From positions 1 to 50,805 of the forward strand of contig NZ_JAGGPN010000051.1 of the NCBI RefSeq assembly GCF_018613795.1: DNA of 50,805 bases, read 5' to 3'. Positions 1 through 10,100 of this stretch are shown here, one piece after another. Source of the DNA: Arthrobacter sp. ISL-65. Lineage in GTDB: Bacteria; Actinomycetota; Actinomycetes; Actinomycetales; Micrococcaceae. The first letter of the stretch is position 1; every line of letters starts with the position of its first letter. The translations under genes and the position numbers were made by a program. Below the pieces are notes generated by a model. It worked only from the letters and a program-made list of their open reading frames with translations, searched no databases and had not been told where the DNA came from.

Positions 1-1
1 C

Positions 2-1534
2 GGTGCCGTAGTCGGCACCGCCGCGAACCTCGTCCCGCAGGATGACCCGGCCACTCCCGGTTTTGACGGGATGGTGGAAGTCAACCATCCAGGCGGTGGG
101 TGCTGGCAAGGCGTCACGCCCGACATCCGCCCCGGAGACGTGGTTCAGGTTCTAACCCCGGGTGTCGTGGACCAGACGACGGCCTCAAATGTCACGGTCA
201 CCCAGCCGGCCACGAAAATCAATTCCTCCACGGTGGTCATGAAGGGAACCGCGGTCGCGGCCGGCGGCGGCCAGATTCCCATCGATCAGCTGGAGGTCCG
301 TGTCGTTGCCAACAAGCAGGCATTTGCCCTGAACGGGCGGCGGACGATCCGCGCCGGGGGCGCGGCCAAGGACGGCGGCACCCTTACCTACGACGGCCCG
401 GGGCTGACTACCTGGACTGCCACGTGGCCCAACCTGGGCGGTGTCAGTCCGGTTGACGGGATCTCTGACGCCGACAGGGCCACATCACCTGCCAATGCCG
501 AAAGCCGGGGCCTGTGGCTGGGAGTGAATCCCGGAACCTCAGCCGAAGGCACCATCTTCGAGTTCGGACAGATCGGCGGCCCCGCCGCGCCCTGCACCGC
601 GCCTTTCGCTAAGGGACCGTCCACTCCGGATATGACAGCCGCGGCGGACACAGGTGTCTCGTCCACGGACAACATCACACGAATCACTACCCCCACGTTC
701 ACCGGAGCCGTTGCACTGCCGGATGCCACGACCGTTGACCTCTACGTGGACGGGGTGTCCAAAGGCACGGCGACGGTCGCCGCGAACGGGAGCTACTCGC
801 TGACCCCGACGGCGGCGCTGACCGCCGGCCGGCACTCGATCACCGCCAGCGAGTTCACAGCCGGGGGGACGGAAACCATGTCCGCCGGCGCCCTCACCGT
901 CACGATCGACACGGTCGGACCCGTGCTTACGGGAAAAGCGCCGGCACCTAACGCAATGGGAATCAGCCAGACCGGAAACGTCACGGCCAGCTTCAACGAG
1001 GCCATCTCCGGGCTGAGCAGCGCATCCTTCACACTGAAAAACAATCTTGGAGCCGCAGTTGCGGGTGCGGTCAGCTGGAACGCCGCGACGAGGGTTGCCA
1101 CGATGAACCCCACAGCGACGCTCGCCGCGGACAAGCGGCACACCGCGGCCCTCGCATCAGGGATAAAGGACCTGGCCGGCAACCCCCTCGTTCCGGCATC
1201 CTGGGCGTTCACAACGGGCCCGCGACCGGTTGTAACAGCCAGGACGCCAGGGGTGTACGCCGCCGGTGTCAGCCGGGTCTCCAATCTCACGGCGACCATC
1301 AGTGAGGCCGTCAGCGGCGTCACCGGCGGAACCTTCGCTCTCAGGAACGCGGCGACCGGGGCACTCGTCGGCGCAGCAGTCAGCTACAACGCAACCACCC
1401 GGGTCGCAACGCTGAACCCGACCGCGACCCTGGCCGGACGCACAAAGTACACCACGGTGCTGTCCACCGGCATCCGGGACGCCGCGGGCAACCCACTCAT
1501 TGGAACCTCGTGGAGCTTCACCACAGGCCCCTAG
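2..1534 (+). CDS. Ig-like repeat surface/secreted protein, 5' end outside window
   Basis: The reading frame is open from base 2, so the gene begins before the window; the first in-window ATG at 71 is not its true start. The visible ~510 residues have three parts. An N-terminal beta-rich segment of no recognised family is followed by an Ig-like module with the hallmark 'VDLYVDGV...GTATVAANGSYSLTP'. Two tandem Big_5/SbsA-type Ig repeats of about 100 residues follow, each ending in 'AGNPL...SW(A/S)FTTGP' just before the next repeat or the stop. Such modules are spacers in secreted adhesins and carbohydrate-active enzymes; any catalytic part would lie upstream. The protein ends directly after the last repeat, with no LPXTG motif or C-terminal membrane anchor. 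Ser/Thr/Ala-rich composition agrees with export. Family assignment is firm, biological role unknown. Confidence 0.85.
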   Translation, partial: GAVVGTAANLVPQDDPATPGFDGMVEVNHPGGGCWQGVTPDIRPGDVVQVLTPGVVDQTTASNVTVTQPATKINSSTVVMKGTAVAAGGGQIPIDQLEVRVVANKQAFALNGRRTIRAGGAAKDGGTLTYDGPGLTTWTATWPNLGGVSPVDGISDADRATSPANAESRGLWLGVNPGTSAEGTIFEFGQIGGPAAPCTAPFAKGPSTPDMTAAADTGVSSTDNITRITTPTFTGAVALPDATTVDLYVDGVSKGTATVAANGSYSLTPTAALTAGRHSITASEFTAGGTETMSAGALTVTIDTVGPVLTGKAPAPNAMGISQTGNVTASFNEAISGLSSASFTLKNNLGAAVAGAVSWNAATRVATMNPTATLAADKRHTAALASGIKDLAGNPLVPASWAFTTGPRPVVTARTPGVYAAGVSRVSNLTATISEAVSGVTGGTFALRNAATGALVGAAVSYNATTRVATLNPTATLAGRTKYTTVLSTGIRDAAGNPLIGTSWSFTTGP

Positions 1535-1820
1535 AGCCGGAAGAAAACTGAGAGGAAGTCCGGCCCCGCGCCAGCCCCAGGGTACCGGGCCGGACCCCGT
1601 CGTGGCCCAGCCCCCTTGCCCGCACGCCGCCAAGCACGGCACGCTGATCATTGGCACCGTCTCTCTCACCGACAGAAAACCACCACCGGACGCTCCACAC
1701 GGGCCTGCGCTGAATCTTCCAATCCATGCCAGCAATACGCAGGGTCTGACGGCTCCGACGGGCGCAGCTTCGTTGTCAATGTGCCTTGACAGAGCGGCTT
1801 CGCACGGGCACGCTGACGTT

Positions 1821-2165
1821 ATGGCGACATACAGCGGCGGGCCCACCGTCCATAGGGCAATGAAGGGGCCTCGATCGACGGGTGCGTCTATGTCGAGCCC
1901 GCAGAGTTGGAAGGCGGAGGTAGTCGCCACCCTGATGGCGATACAGCAGGTCCGCCAGACCTGCGACCACACTGAACTCGAGACCGTGAAGTACGCACGG
2001 AAGGCGGGCCTTTCCTGGGCAGAGATCGCCACCTCTCTCGGGGTAACGCGCCAAGCGGCATGGCATCGGTGGCACGGAATCGACGAGACCCTGCCGGAGG
2101 GCGACGCGTGGGGCCCCTTCTCACTGAATGACTCGGTGCCCGAGCGCTTTAGCGGCCCACGGTAG
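1821..2165 (+). CDS. small helix-turn-helix protein
   Basis: A ~114-residue protein. Its centre has a clear helix-turn-helix of the type common in short actinobacterial DNA-binding proteins: 'LSWAEIATSLGVTRQAAWHRW', preceded by a helical segment rich in Gln/Arg/Thr. The start is uncertain. ATG codons at 1821, 1860 and 1890 are in frame and none has a strong ribosome-binding site; 1890 would give the compact 91-residue form. The frame stays open upstream to 1500, overlapping the previous gene, but that N-terminal sequence looks non-coding. The 286 bases between the Ig-repeat gene and this start show nothing recognisable. The protein is probably DNA-binding; its target cannot be inferred. It sits beside a decayed insertion sequence, so it could also be a remnant. 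Confidence 0.5.
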   Translation: MATYSGGPTVHRAMKGPRSTGASMSSPQSWKAEVVATLMAIQQVRQTCDHTELETVKYARKAGLSWAEIATSLGVTRQAAWHRWHGIDETLPEGDAWGPFSLNDSVPERFSGPR

Positions 2166-2302
2166 GCAAGCTTTTTCTCACGCCTCCATAATTGCATCCC
2201 AGCTCAATCTGCACTGCTCTCCGTACGGGTAAGACCATACTCGGATAAGGGCGCATACGTAGTGCACCAGGACCGCGGGTTAATTCCCCCAGTTGCCCCA
2301 GT

Positions 2303-2863
2303 AAGCACGGCAACGAACGCACCGACGCGTGGGTCATCAACCCCACCGACATCATCCCGTTGACGGACTACCCGCCCGGGACGAACATCTATCTGCGCGC
2401 TGAGCCCCTGCACCCCGGCGCGCAACCAACCCTGCTGGATCTGGGCGGGCACCGGATCACCGCGTTCCTGACCAACTCACCGCGCTGGCACGGCCCGTTC
2501 CTGGACGCCCGTCACCGGGCCCGCGGCCGGTGCGAGAGCCGCATCAAAACCCTGAAAAACACCGGCTTGGGCAAACTGCCGTTCTTCGACTTCGCAGCGA
2601 ACCAGGCCTGGGCCAACATCGCCGTCCTGGCCAGCAACCTCGTCTCCTGGCTGCAGCTCACAGCACTCCCGGACGGGCACCACGCCAAGAATTGGGACAT
2701 CAAAGCCTGGCGCTACCGGCTCTTCGCGACCGCCGGGAAAATCATCACCCGCGCCAGACGCAAGCACCTGCTGCTTCCCGAAAAAGCACCCGAGCGGGCA
2801 CTCATCGCTCTGGTCCTGGACGCCGTCACACACCTGCGGGCCCCACTGCCCGTCCCCACCTGA
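2303..2863 (+). pseudogene. IS1380-family transposase, C-terminal remnant
   Basis: The frame from about 2303 encodes the last ~185 residues of an IS1380-type DDE transposase. Recognisable blocks are 'GTNIYLRAEPLHPGAQ', the segment 'RCESRIKTLKNTGLGKLPF' with the acidic catalytic residue region, a 'NQAWANIAVLASNLVSWLQL' block and the closing 'WRYRLFATAGKIITRARR'. Intact family members are about 450 residues, so more than half of the protein, including the first catalytic Asp, is missing. The upstream sequence (before 2300) does not continue the transposase in any frame. The 5' end has therefore been deleted or replaced and the element cannot move by itself. Confidence 0.8.
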
Positions 2864-3172
2864 GAACCAGCCACCAGAAACTGACTCGACGAACAGAACC
2901 ATGCAGCATCACACCGGCCGTGGAACCGGCGCCCGCCCCGGGCGGCCCAATGAGTGATCCAGCACGCCCTCGACCCACCAGACCAAACCGCCAGCGAAAA
3001 TCAGGCCCCGGGCGACGGCTCAGACAACCGACGAAAAATCGGGGCTAGGTGACAACGGCGGCACCTGTCGGCACATGATGCGCTGCCGGCCGTCTGACGT
3101 TGCGGCCCATGAACCTGTCCTTGAGCGTGGCCGCAGCCTGATTAAGGGTGCGGACACTTTAGGCCGCGGTTT
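2864..3172. other. right flank of the IS1380 remnant and intergenic DNA
   Basis: These 309 bases hold no supported gene. About 180 bases after the transposase stop lies a sequence (3031-3048, ending 'aaaaatcggggctag') that could be the right terminal inverted repeat of the IS1380 element. The matching left end is not in the window, so this is inference. The remainder up to the lysyl-oxidase gene has no clear feature. Confidence 0.35.
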
Positions 3173-3991
3173 TCAGCAGCCCTGTCGAATGACGGACACG
3201 TCCGAGTCTGAAATGCGAAGCAAAGCAGACGTCACGTTGTTTTCCCGGGTTGATTCTGTCAGAAAGTGGCCAGGGTCGGCCTCTGCCTGTACGCAAAAGT
3301 TACCTGGCAGTTCAAGGTCTTTGAGCTCAATGTACTGGCCTTCAAGATACCAGTCGTAGACGTCCACCCATCCCTCAGAAAGCCCCTGCCTTACCGTCAG
3401 CGCCGTGTCTTTCTCGTCCGTACCGCAGTCGAAGTCTGCGTCGTCGTATCTGCTGGGTTTGCCTTGGAGGTTTCCGTCGTCCCGCAGGCAAAAACCTTCT
3501 TTGCGGGATCCTGTCCACGTTGTGCCGTTTTCAGGCCGTATCTGGTAGCGCTCAAAATCCTGGACGTGAAAGTGGTCGTGTCCGTCAACCATTTCATACC
3601 GCATGATGGCTTTTGTCTTGACCGTTCGGGCGCTGCCATCAGATTTAAGGATGCTTTGCGAGACGGTGAGGTCAAGGTCCCCGACGCCGGCCCGGGACCC
3701 GGTCACGTCCAGCGGGGCATTGCCGCCGTTGAGCACGTTAGTTGTGAACCGGAGAACCTTCTGGTCCCCCTCATAGGCCACATGAAACGACTCCAGCGGC
3801 AACATGACCAAATCAGGGAGCAGGTCACCATTTGCCGCAGGGGACTCCTGCTGCACGGAAGCTGAACCCTGTGCCGTCGGAACGGACGCGGAGGGCCGCG
3901 CCGCCTCCGAGCCGGCGGGGGCCGTGCACGAGCTCATTGCTACCATCATTGCCGCGGCGAAGAAACAGCGCCCGCGGCTGGAAAAAGACAT
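3173..3991 (-). CDS. lysyl-oxidase-like copper amine oxidase lipoprotein
   Basis: A 272-residue exported protein. The ATG at 3991 is chosen because GGAGG lies 5 bases upstream; a TTG at 4003 has no comparable site. The N-terminus is a lipoprotein signal: a positive start, a hydrophobic stretch, then 'VAMSSC' as lipobox. A Ser/Ala/Pro-rich linker follows. The remainder matches the lysyl oxidase family: the His-rich copper-binding block 'VDGHDHFHVQDF' near residue 145, the 'FCLRDDG' segment, the 'DVYDW' block and the C-terminal 'ESTRENNVTSALLRI'. Family members oxidise primary amines of lysine side chains or other amines to aldehydes using copper and a lysine-tyrosylquinone cofactor. The bacterial substrates are mostly unknown. 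The gene is monocistronic. A cationic-polymer biosynthesis cluster lies downstream on the same strand. Confidence 0.8.
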   Translation of the reverse strand: MSFSSRGRCFFAAAMMVAMSSCTAPAGSEAARPSASVPTAQGSASVQQESPAANGDLLPDLVMLPLESFHVAYEGDQKVLRFTTNVLNGGNAPLDVTGSRAGVGDLDLTVSQSILKSDGSARTVKTKAIMRYEMVDGHDHFHVQDFERYQIRPENGTTWTGSRKEGFCLRDDGNLQGKPSRYDDADFDCGTDEKDTALTVRQGLSEGWVDVYDWYLEGQYIELKDLELPGNFCVQAEADPGHFLTESTRENNVTSALLRISDSDVSVIRQGC

Positions 3992-4160
3992 TCCAACCTC
4001 CAAATAGCACTAATGTCACGCTTGGTCCCCCGGCCGACTGACGCTACTGGTTCTGAGAGCATACTCCCACCACCCTGCGCCGTAAATAGGAGGACGACGC
4101 CACTGAGGAACAATCAAAATAGGGACATGGGTTTTCTCAACCGTCTGCTTACAAGAGAAG

Positions 4161-5192
4161 CTAGTAGCCAAAAAGTTCAATCACCCGTTTTTCACGTTGA
4201 AATTTAATCCCTTCACCAGGTTTCTCCTCATCATGCCGGGACACGCTTAGAGGACCAAGTTCAAGGATGTCGGGAGGCTCTGCCCCGGGACGGGAGCAGG
4301 TTATGGCGGCGGCGTGATTCGCGTACGCGGCGAGGGCGTGTAGGTCGCGCAGCCCAAGTGAGTACAACCTTGTCCTGGATCTCGCCCCGAGTGCTTTGAG
4401 TTGGGCAAGGCCGGAAATGAGGGCAGCCATGAAAGATTCGCCAGCGCCGGAAGGGTATGGGACAGCCAGGGATTCACCGGGCATCGCGGCGCATCCCTTA
4501 CGCGAGAGGATTACCGGGCCGTCGGCGCCCCTGGTGAGAACGACCAGCGCTGGTCCGTGATGCAACCAGCTTTGCAGGCTCTTTAGCGGGATGCTGTCGG
4601 GGTAGAGCCAGCTGAGATCCTCTTCTCGGACCCTGACGATGTCGCTGGCGGTGACGAAGAGTTCGACCTGCCGGCGGATTGTTGTGGCGTCCGGAGTGAA
4701 CGAGGGTCGGAAGTTGGGATCATAGCTGATGGTGGCATGCTCTCGGGCTGCCTGAACAAGTGCGAACGTGGCGTTGTTTCCTGGCGGGAGGACTGCGGCG
4801 AGGGATCCGGTATGAATGTGCGTTGATTCTTCGACCGCTGCTTGGGCCGGCAGTGACGCGCCGTGGATATCCCAACCGATGGACGCGGAATATTCAGCGT
4901 TGCCCTCGGCGTCCAGAGCGGTCATGAGGGTGGAGGTTGGTCCTATTCCGCAGTTGATCCCGATGACACTGTTTGACTTTAAATGTTTCTCGATGAGGTG
5001 TCCGTTCCAGTCGTTGGCGTAGTGCGTCACCAGCGTAACTGCCAGTCCAAGCCGGGCGGCTCCTACTGCGAGGTTGATGGGGCTTCCCGCGGGACGCACG
5101 AGCGGAAGGGGGTCGTTGTGGCTGGTGATTATGTCTACGAAGGATTCACCGACAACAGTCAGGTCTGCCTTCAGAGCTTCAATATCCGGCAT
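4161..5192 (-). CDS. PfkB-family sugar kinase with altered GAGD motif
   Basis: A 343-residue ribokinase/fructokinase-type (PfkB) protein. The ATG at 5192 has AAGGAA just upstream. The N-terminal PfkB signature is present ('VVGESFVDII' and 'GSPINLAVGAARLGL'), as are the central 'SYDPNFRPS' block and 'VVLTRGADGPV'. The second signature, usually DTxGAGDxF with the catalytic Asp, reads 'PYPSGAGESFMAAL' here. The leading DT is lost and the catalytic Asp is replaced by Glu. This could lower or abolish activity, or mark a variant. The protein ends in a ~40-residue tail beyond the usual fold. The substrate is probably a hexose or pentose. It follows the asd gene and a hypothetical gene on the same strand, but over 100 bases away, so co-transcription is unclear. 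Confidence 0.82.
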   Translation of the reverse strand: MPDIEALKADLTVVGESFVDIITSHNDPLPLVRPAGSPINLAVGAARLGLAVTLVTHYANDWNGHLIEKHLKSNSVIGINCGIGPTSTLMTALDAEGNAEYSASIGWDIHGASLPAQAAVEESTHIHTGSLAAVLPPGNNATFALVQAAREHATISYDPNFRPSFTPDATTIRRQVELFVTASDIVRVREEDLSWLYPDSIPLKSLQSWLHHGPALVVLTRGADGPVILSRKGCAAMPGESLAVPYPSGAGESFMAALISGLAQLKALGARSRTRLYSLGLRDLHALAAYANHAAAITCSRPGAEPPDILELGPLSVSRHDEEKPGEGIKFQREKRVIELFGY

Positions 5193-5296
5193 GAGGTTCC
5201 TTCTTTTGGCCTTTATGGGCGCTGTGCCTGGTTCATTAGGGTGTGACGCCTATGAGCAGTGGTGTATCAGCAGTAGAGCTGCGCAGATCGTTTTGC

Positions 5297-5938
5297 TCAG
5301 CGGGAAGAGCTGACCATCTCATGTGCTCCCTGCGTGCGGGCAGGCGGTTGCCTTGTTGTTGTGGGTGTGTGGCAGACGGTGTCTATCCGTTCGAGTCCGG
5401 GGCACTCCCGGTTTTCCCCGCCCCTGCTTGATGGATGGTCCTTCCGCGGCGCGTACCTCAGGATCGCCGTGGCCGTCCTAGCCTGTTCACAGGTGAACCT
5501 GGTTCCGTTGTTCGGATCGACCCAGGGTTCGGGGTCTCCCGGGTGGGCGGTTAGCTCCAGGGCGGGCAAGGGCGCTGTGGGCGGGCCGTCGTTTTGTGTG
5601 ACAAACAGGTCCGGGTGTTTTTGCGGGTCGCAGTAGACGCGGGGTCTGCGTTTCCGGATGAGTTCCTGGGAGCTGCCGGATCTATGCCCGGCCCAGTGAA
5701 GGCTGAGGGGCTCCGGGACCGGTTCCGGGCCATTTCTGTCTTGAGCGCGGTTGAACCACTCGTTGGCGTCGGTCTCTGGACAGGGGCCGTACTTTTCGTA
5801 CCGGAGCCATGTCCCAGCGGCTTGGACATAGATCGCGTCCGGTTCATGGGCAGGGATGTAGACGGTGACTGTGAGGTGGCCGTTCAGGTCAGGCCCCCGT
5901 TCCGCGTGCTGTCCGGTCTCCGTCATTGCTTCGTTCAT
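5297..5938 (-). CDS. hypothetical protein downstream of asd
   Basis: About 213 residues if translation starts at the ATG at 5938, 26 bases after the asd stop; a second in-frame ATG lies four codons later. No family is recognised. The N-terminal half has a plausible beta-strand pattern ('HLTVTVYIPAHEPDAIYVQ', 'TWLRYEKYG'). The remainder is Pro/Arg-rich and looks disordered, with five or six scattered cysteines. No signal peptide or membrane segment is seen and no strong ribosome-binding site supports the start. The frame stays open upstream into asd, which makes a chance open frame in GC-rich DNA possible. The close spacing after asd would fit translation from the same transcript. Confidence 0.4.
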   Translation of the reverse strand: MNEAMTETGQHAERGPDLNGHLTVTVYIPAHEPDAIYVQAAGTWLRYEKYGPCPETDANEWFNRAQDRNGPEPVPEPLSLHWAGHRSGSSQELIRKRRPRVYCDPQKHPDLFVTQNDGPPTAPLPALELTAHPGDPEPWVDPNNGTRFTCEQARTATAILRYAPRKDHPSSRGGENRECPGLERIDTVCHTPTTTRQPPARTQGAHEMVSSSR

Positions 5939-5964
5939 CTGACCGATTATTCTGAAACGGGTGG

Positions 5965-7095
5965 CTAAAGTGTGCCGGCCGCGATGTTCAGCATGCGCCG
6001 GAGAGGCTCGGCCGCTCCCCACAGCAGCTGGTCGCCTACGGTGAAGGCGCTGATGTACTGCGGACCCATCTCCATCTTCCGGATGCGGCCAACCGGGATG
6101 TCCAGGGTGCCCGAGACTGCCACGGGGGTCAGGTCGGCCATTGAGGCTTCCTTGGTGTTGGGCACCACCTTCGCCCACTCGTTGTCTTCATCGAGCAGCT
6201 TCTCGATTTCGGCAACGGACAGGTCTTCGCGAAGCTTGAGGGTGAGCGCCTGCGAGTGCGACCGCATGGCGCCAATCCGCACGCAGAGGCCGTCCATGAT
6301 CACGTGGTCCTCGTCGGAGGTGCCAAGGATCTTGTTGGTCTCGACGCCGGCCTTCCACTCTTCCTTGGACTGGCCGTTGCCAAGGTCCGCGTCGATCCAG
6401 GGGATCAGGGACCCTGCCAGTGGCACGCCGAACTGGGTGGCGTCGATGGCGGTGCGCTGGTGGGCGAGGACCTTGCGGTCGATGTCCAGGATGGCCGACG
6501 CCGGGTCGTCCAGTTCCGTGCTGACCTCTGCGTTCAGCGTGCCGAACTGGCTCAGCAGCTCGCGCATGTGTCGCGCGCCGCCGCCGGACGCCGCCTGGTA
6601 GGTCATGGACGTGCCCCACTCCACAAGGCTGTTCCTGAAGAGGCCGCCCAGGCCCATCAGCATGCAGGACACCGTGCAGTTGCCGCCGATGAAGTCCTTG
6701 GTCCCGTTGGCGATGCCCTTGTCGATGACGTCGCGGTTGATGGGATCCAGCACGATGATCGAGTCCTCGTTCATGCGCAGCGTGGAGGCCGCGTCAATCC
6801 AGAGGCCGTCCCAGCCGCGGCTGCGGAGTTCGCCGTGGACCTGCTTGGTGTAGTCGCCGCCCTGGGCGGTGACGATAATCGGCAGCTTGGCCAGCGTCTC
6901 TACGTCGAAAGCGTCCTCGAGCTTGCCTGCCCCTTCTGCGAAGGAGGGGGCGGCACCTCCCGCGTTGGAGGTGGAGAAGAACACCGGGTTGATGTTGGCG
7001 AAGTCGCCCTCGTCCTGCATGCGCTGCATCAGGACAGAGCCGACCATGCCGCGCCATCCGACCAGGCCGACGGAGGGTGTAACCGCTGTAGTCAT
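5965..7095 (-). CDS. asd: aspartate-semialdehyde dehydrogenase
   Basis: A 376-residue enzyme converting L-4-aspartyl phosphate to L-aspartate-4-semialdehyde with NADPH. It matches the long proteobacterial-type Asd. The N-terminal nucleotide-binding loop is 'VGLVGWRGMVGSVL', the catalytic cysteine lies in 'GGNCTVSCMLMGLGG' (Cys140), and the substrate-binding histidine region is 'RIGAMRSHSQALTLKL'. Length and motifs are complete. It follows the NRPS gene with ~96 bases between them, and that cluster also holds an aspartokinase and an EctB-type aminotransferase. The product is exactly the aminotransferase substrate, so this copy is probably a dedicated precursor-supply enzyme; a housekeeping copy likely exists elsewhere. 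ATG at 7095 with 'AAAGTTAAGGCAGTCCC' upstream. Confidence 0.95.
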   Translation of the reverse strand: MTTAVTPSVGLVGWRGMVGSVLMQRMQDEGDFANINPVFFSTSNAGGAAPSFAEGAGKLEDAFDVETLAKLPIIVTAQGGDYTKQVHGELRSRGWDGLWIDAASTLRMNEDSIIVLDPINRDVIDKGIANGTKDFIGGNCTVSCMLMGLGGLFRNSLVEWGTSMTYQAASGGGARHMRELLSQFGTLNAEVSTELDDPASAILDIDRKVLAHQRTAIDATQFGVPLAGSLIPWIDADLGNGQSKEEWKAGVETNKILGTSDEDHVIMDGLCVRIGAMRSHSQALTLKLREDLSVAEIEKLLDEDNEWAKVVPNTKEASMADLTPVAVSGTLDIPVGRIRKMEMGPQYISAFTVGDQLLWGAAEPLRRMLNIAAGTL

Positions 7096-7191
7096 TGGGA
7101 CTGCCTTAACTTTCTCGCGGCGCCGGGTGGTTTTCGGCGGTGAAGGAACAGGTAAAGGAACAGTGGGGGTGCTATCCGCAATCGGTCGCAG

Positions 7192-10100
7192 TCACATCGA
7201 CGGCGTTTTGCGTTGTCGGTGCGCCCGCGCCGGATCCCTGTGGAGTCCGTGCGAAGCGGATTTCACGGTCCGGATCCGCACGTACTCGGGTGCCCTGTGT
7301 CGGGGGCCCCACGAAACGGCGGCGGGATTCGAGGTCTGACGTTCCCGATGAGACGCCGCGCGTGCCGGGTTGCCGGTGAATACTGTCGTTTCCGGTACGT
7401 CTGCGCCTTTCATGAGAAAGGCATCGGCGCCGACTGTTGACCCATTGTGCATCGTCACCCCGTAGTGGACGAAGGCTGAGACACCAAGGGAGCAGCGGTT
7501 GCCCACAACGATGTACCCGGACTTAAAGGTTCCGTCTTCCAGAGAATGGCCTTGGATAAGGGTTCCTTCGTTGAAGGCGCAGTCATCGCCGATGGTCACG
7601 AGTGTCTTCTCCGGTATGCCGAGCCCGGCGTCATAGAGCCGCTTGCCGACTTTGACGCCCAGCATTCTCCAGACCACGGGTTTGAAAGGAGTGCCGTTAA
7701 AGGGCGCTCCGGTCATCAGCTTCCAGAACCGCTCGTGATGCCAGTAATAGGAGTCGTAGATGGAACAGTATTGCGGCTTCAGAGGGCGGAAGCCCAGGAC
7801 TGCATGCTCCACCAGCACGCTAAACAGTATGCGGAACAGCAGGAAAGCGAGCATCGACAGGGAGATCGCCAATACCCCAAGGAAGCTGTAGGTCGTGACG
7901 GTAACGGCGCCCCAAAGCGTCGCGGCAAAGAACAGGAACCAGTTCGCTGCCAGGAACAGCATCATGGTCACGATGTTGTGCCGGTTCTTTGCCTGGAGGA
8001 GCCGGTTCTTCGCCTCCTCGATCTTGAGCTCATCGAACCGTGCATCCCGCTGGACAGAGCGGGGAATCTCGAACGGGGGTGAACCGAGCAGACCCACGTC
8101 CGTCCGGGTCGGGCCGTCGATCGGGATCATCACTTTGGTGGCGAGGAGGCAGTTCTCACCGACGCGGGCTCCGATAGGAAAGGTGAGGTTATTTCCGAGG
8201 AAGTTGCGGCCGGCGATCCGTACCCGTGACAGGCGGAATGAAGTGCTGGAGAAGTCGGCGTTCATCATGTTCAGACCATCTGAAACCATTGTTCCTGTTC
8301 CCACAATGCTCAGGAAGGGGGATTCGTGGCTAAAAGCGGGGCCGAAGTTTGATCCGGTCTGCTCCACCTTGCACAGGTCGTAGCCCAGCGCACGCAGGTA
8401 GTGCACGATGTAGGAGCTGTCGCCAAAGAGTTCTTTATACACGCCGGCGTTGGAGATTCGGGCAATGAGTCGCTGGATGGCAAAATGCACTCCGTAGAGC
8501 GGATAGACCCTGTCGGTTTCGATGAAGTGATTGAGCAGACGCGGAACGCTGAGGACAAAGAGCAGCCCGGTGATCAACCCGACTATGAACAGGGTCAGAG
8601 TTGCGGCCATAACGTGGAGAAAGAAATTTGTGTCGTTCAGCTGCAGGTGCCCGGTGTCCAAGTATGAAGGCAGCAGCGCGGCGAGTCCAAGGATACCGAC
8701 GGGAAGGACCAGGACAAGCCGGTTGACCAGCTGAAGAATGCTGAAAATGACTCTCCTGCGCGTAGTGCAGCTCACGGCGGGGACCCGCCGATAGTTGGTG
8801 CTGGTGAGTACTGCCGGGGAGCCGTGCCAGACCTGTCCATCGGGTACAGCCTGGGATGTCTGCAGTGAGGAGGCGTGTCCGAGTTGCGTGTCGTTCCCCA
8901 TTGAAGTTCCGATGTCGAGAGTGGTTTCCTCCGACACAAGGACGTTTCTCCCCAGTGTCACCGGACCAGTCTCGATAATGCCCGGGCGGGCCCGGTAGCA
9001 GAGGAAGTAGGAGCCTTTGTGGATGACGGTGTTGTCGCCAACGGTGAGCAGGTCCGGGCACGCGGGCAGGGTCTTGGAGAAAATCACCACCCCCTTGCCA
9101 ATCTTTGCCCCGAGGAGCCGCAGGTACAGCACGTATAGCGGTGAACCGGCGAACAGCACGAGGGGATTCGCCCGCGTCAGTGTCTTTACCGTCCAGAACC
9201 GGACATAATCCAGGCTCCAGATCCGGATTTGCCTTGGCCTCCAGCGGCCGACCAGGATCCACTTCAGGATGATCGGGGTCATGGACAGCAACAGGAACAT
9301 GAGCGCGCCGAAGCCGACGGAACGCAGCCACATGTCAACGAGGTCGCGCCCTCCTGACACCCATTTGAAACCAAAGACCAGCAGCCAGGCGGCGTACATT
9401 GTGTAGCCCAGGAAAATCCACAGCTGGATGGCGCCGCACACTACGTATTTGAAGGTCGTGGGAAGCGGAACAGCTGCGTCCGTGATCAGATCGGTCCCGT
9501 ACCCTGTCGGTCCCGTAGCTAATGCGGGTTGCACTTCTGTCAGCACCGCAGCCAATTGACGGACCGTGGGGTTCTGATAGATGTCCTGCATGGCCGGTGG
9601 CGTCAGGTCGGTCTCTCGTCTGATGCGGGCGCAAAAATGTGCCATCAGGAGAGAATTGGCGCCAAGGTCATTGAAGAAGTGCGCGTCGGTCGAGACGCGG
9701 TCAAGCCCCAGGATCACACCGAGTTGCTCCGCCAGAGAGGTTTCTGCCGGGGTTGCTGGGGCGGTGTAGGCTCCGGTGCCTGCCAAGCTTACCCGTTCCA
9801 ACGGGCGCGGTAGTTGTTTCCGGTCGGCTTTGCCGCTGGGCATCATGGGGATGGTGGTGAGCTGCTCATAGTAGGCGGGCACCATGTAGCCGGGGAGCCG
9901 CGTGCGAAGCATCTGGTAAATGTCGGGGGTGTCCACGTTTTCAGCGTCATGGCGGAGCGTGTAGTACGCGGCCAGTTCTAGCTGTCCCGGTTGGGGCTCG
10001 AAGGTACCCACGACTGCCTGCGCGATTCCGGGGAACTGCAAAAGGAATGATTCGATTTCAGCCAGCTCGATGCGGTAGCCGCGGATTTTGACTTGGGTGT

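Noticed and set aside
1157..2197. 346-residue frame on the minus strand over the Ig-repeat gene end
   Set aside because: Antisense to a well-supported coding frame and low-complexity; typical open antisense frame of GC-rich DNA.
6256..7143. 295-residue plus-strand frame across asd
   Set aside because: Mirrors the asd coding sequence in an antisense frame; no family resemblance, whereas asd is complete.
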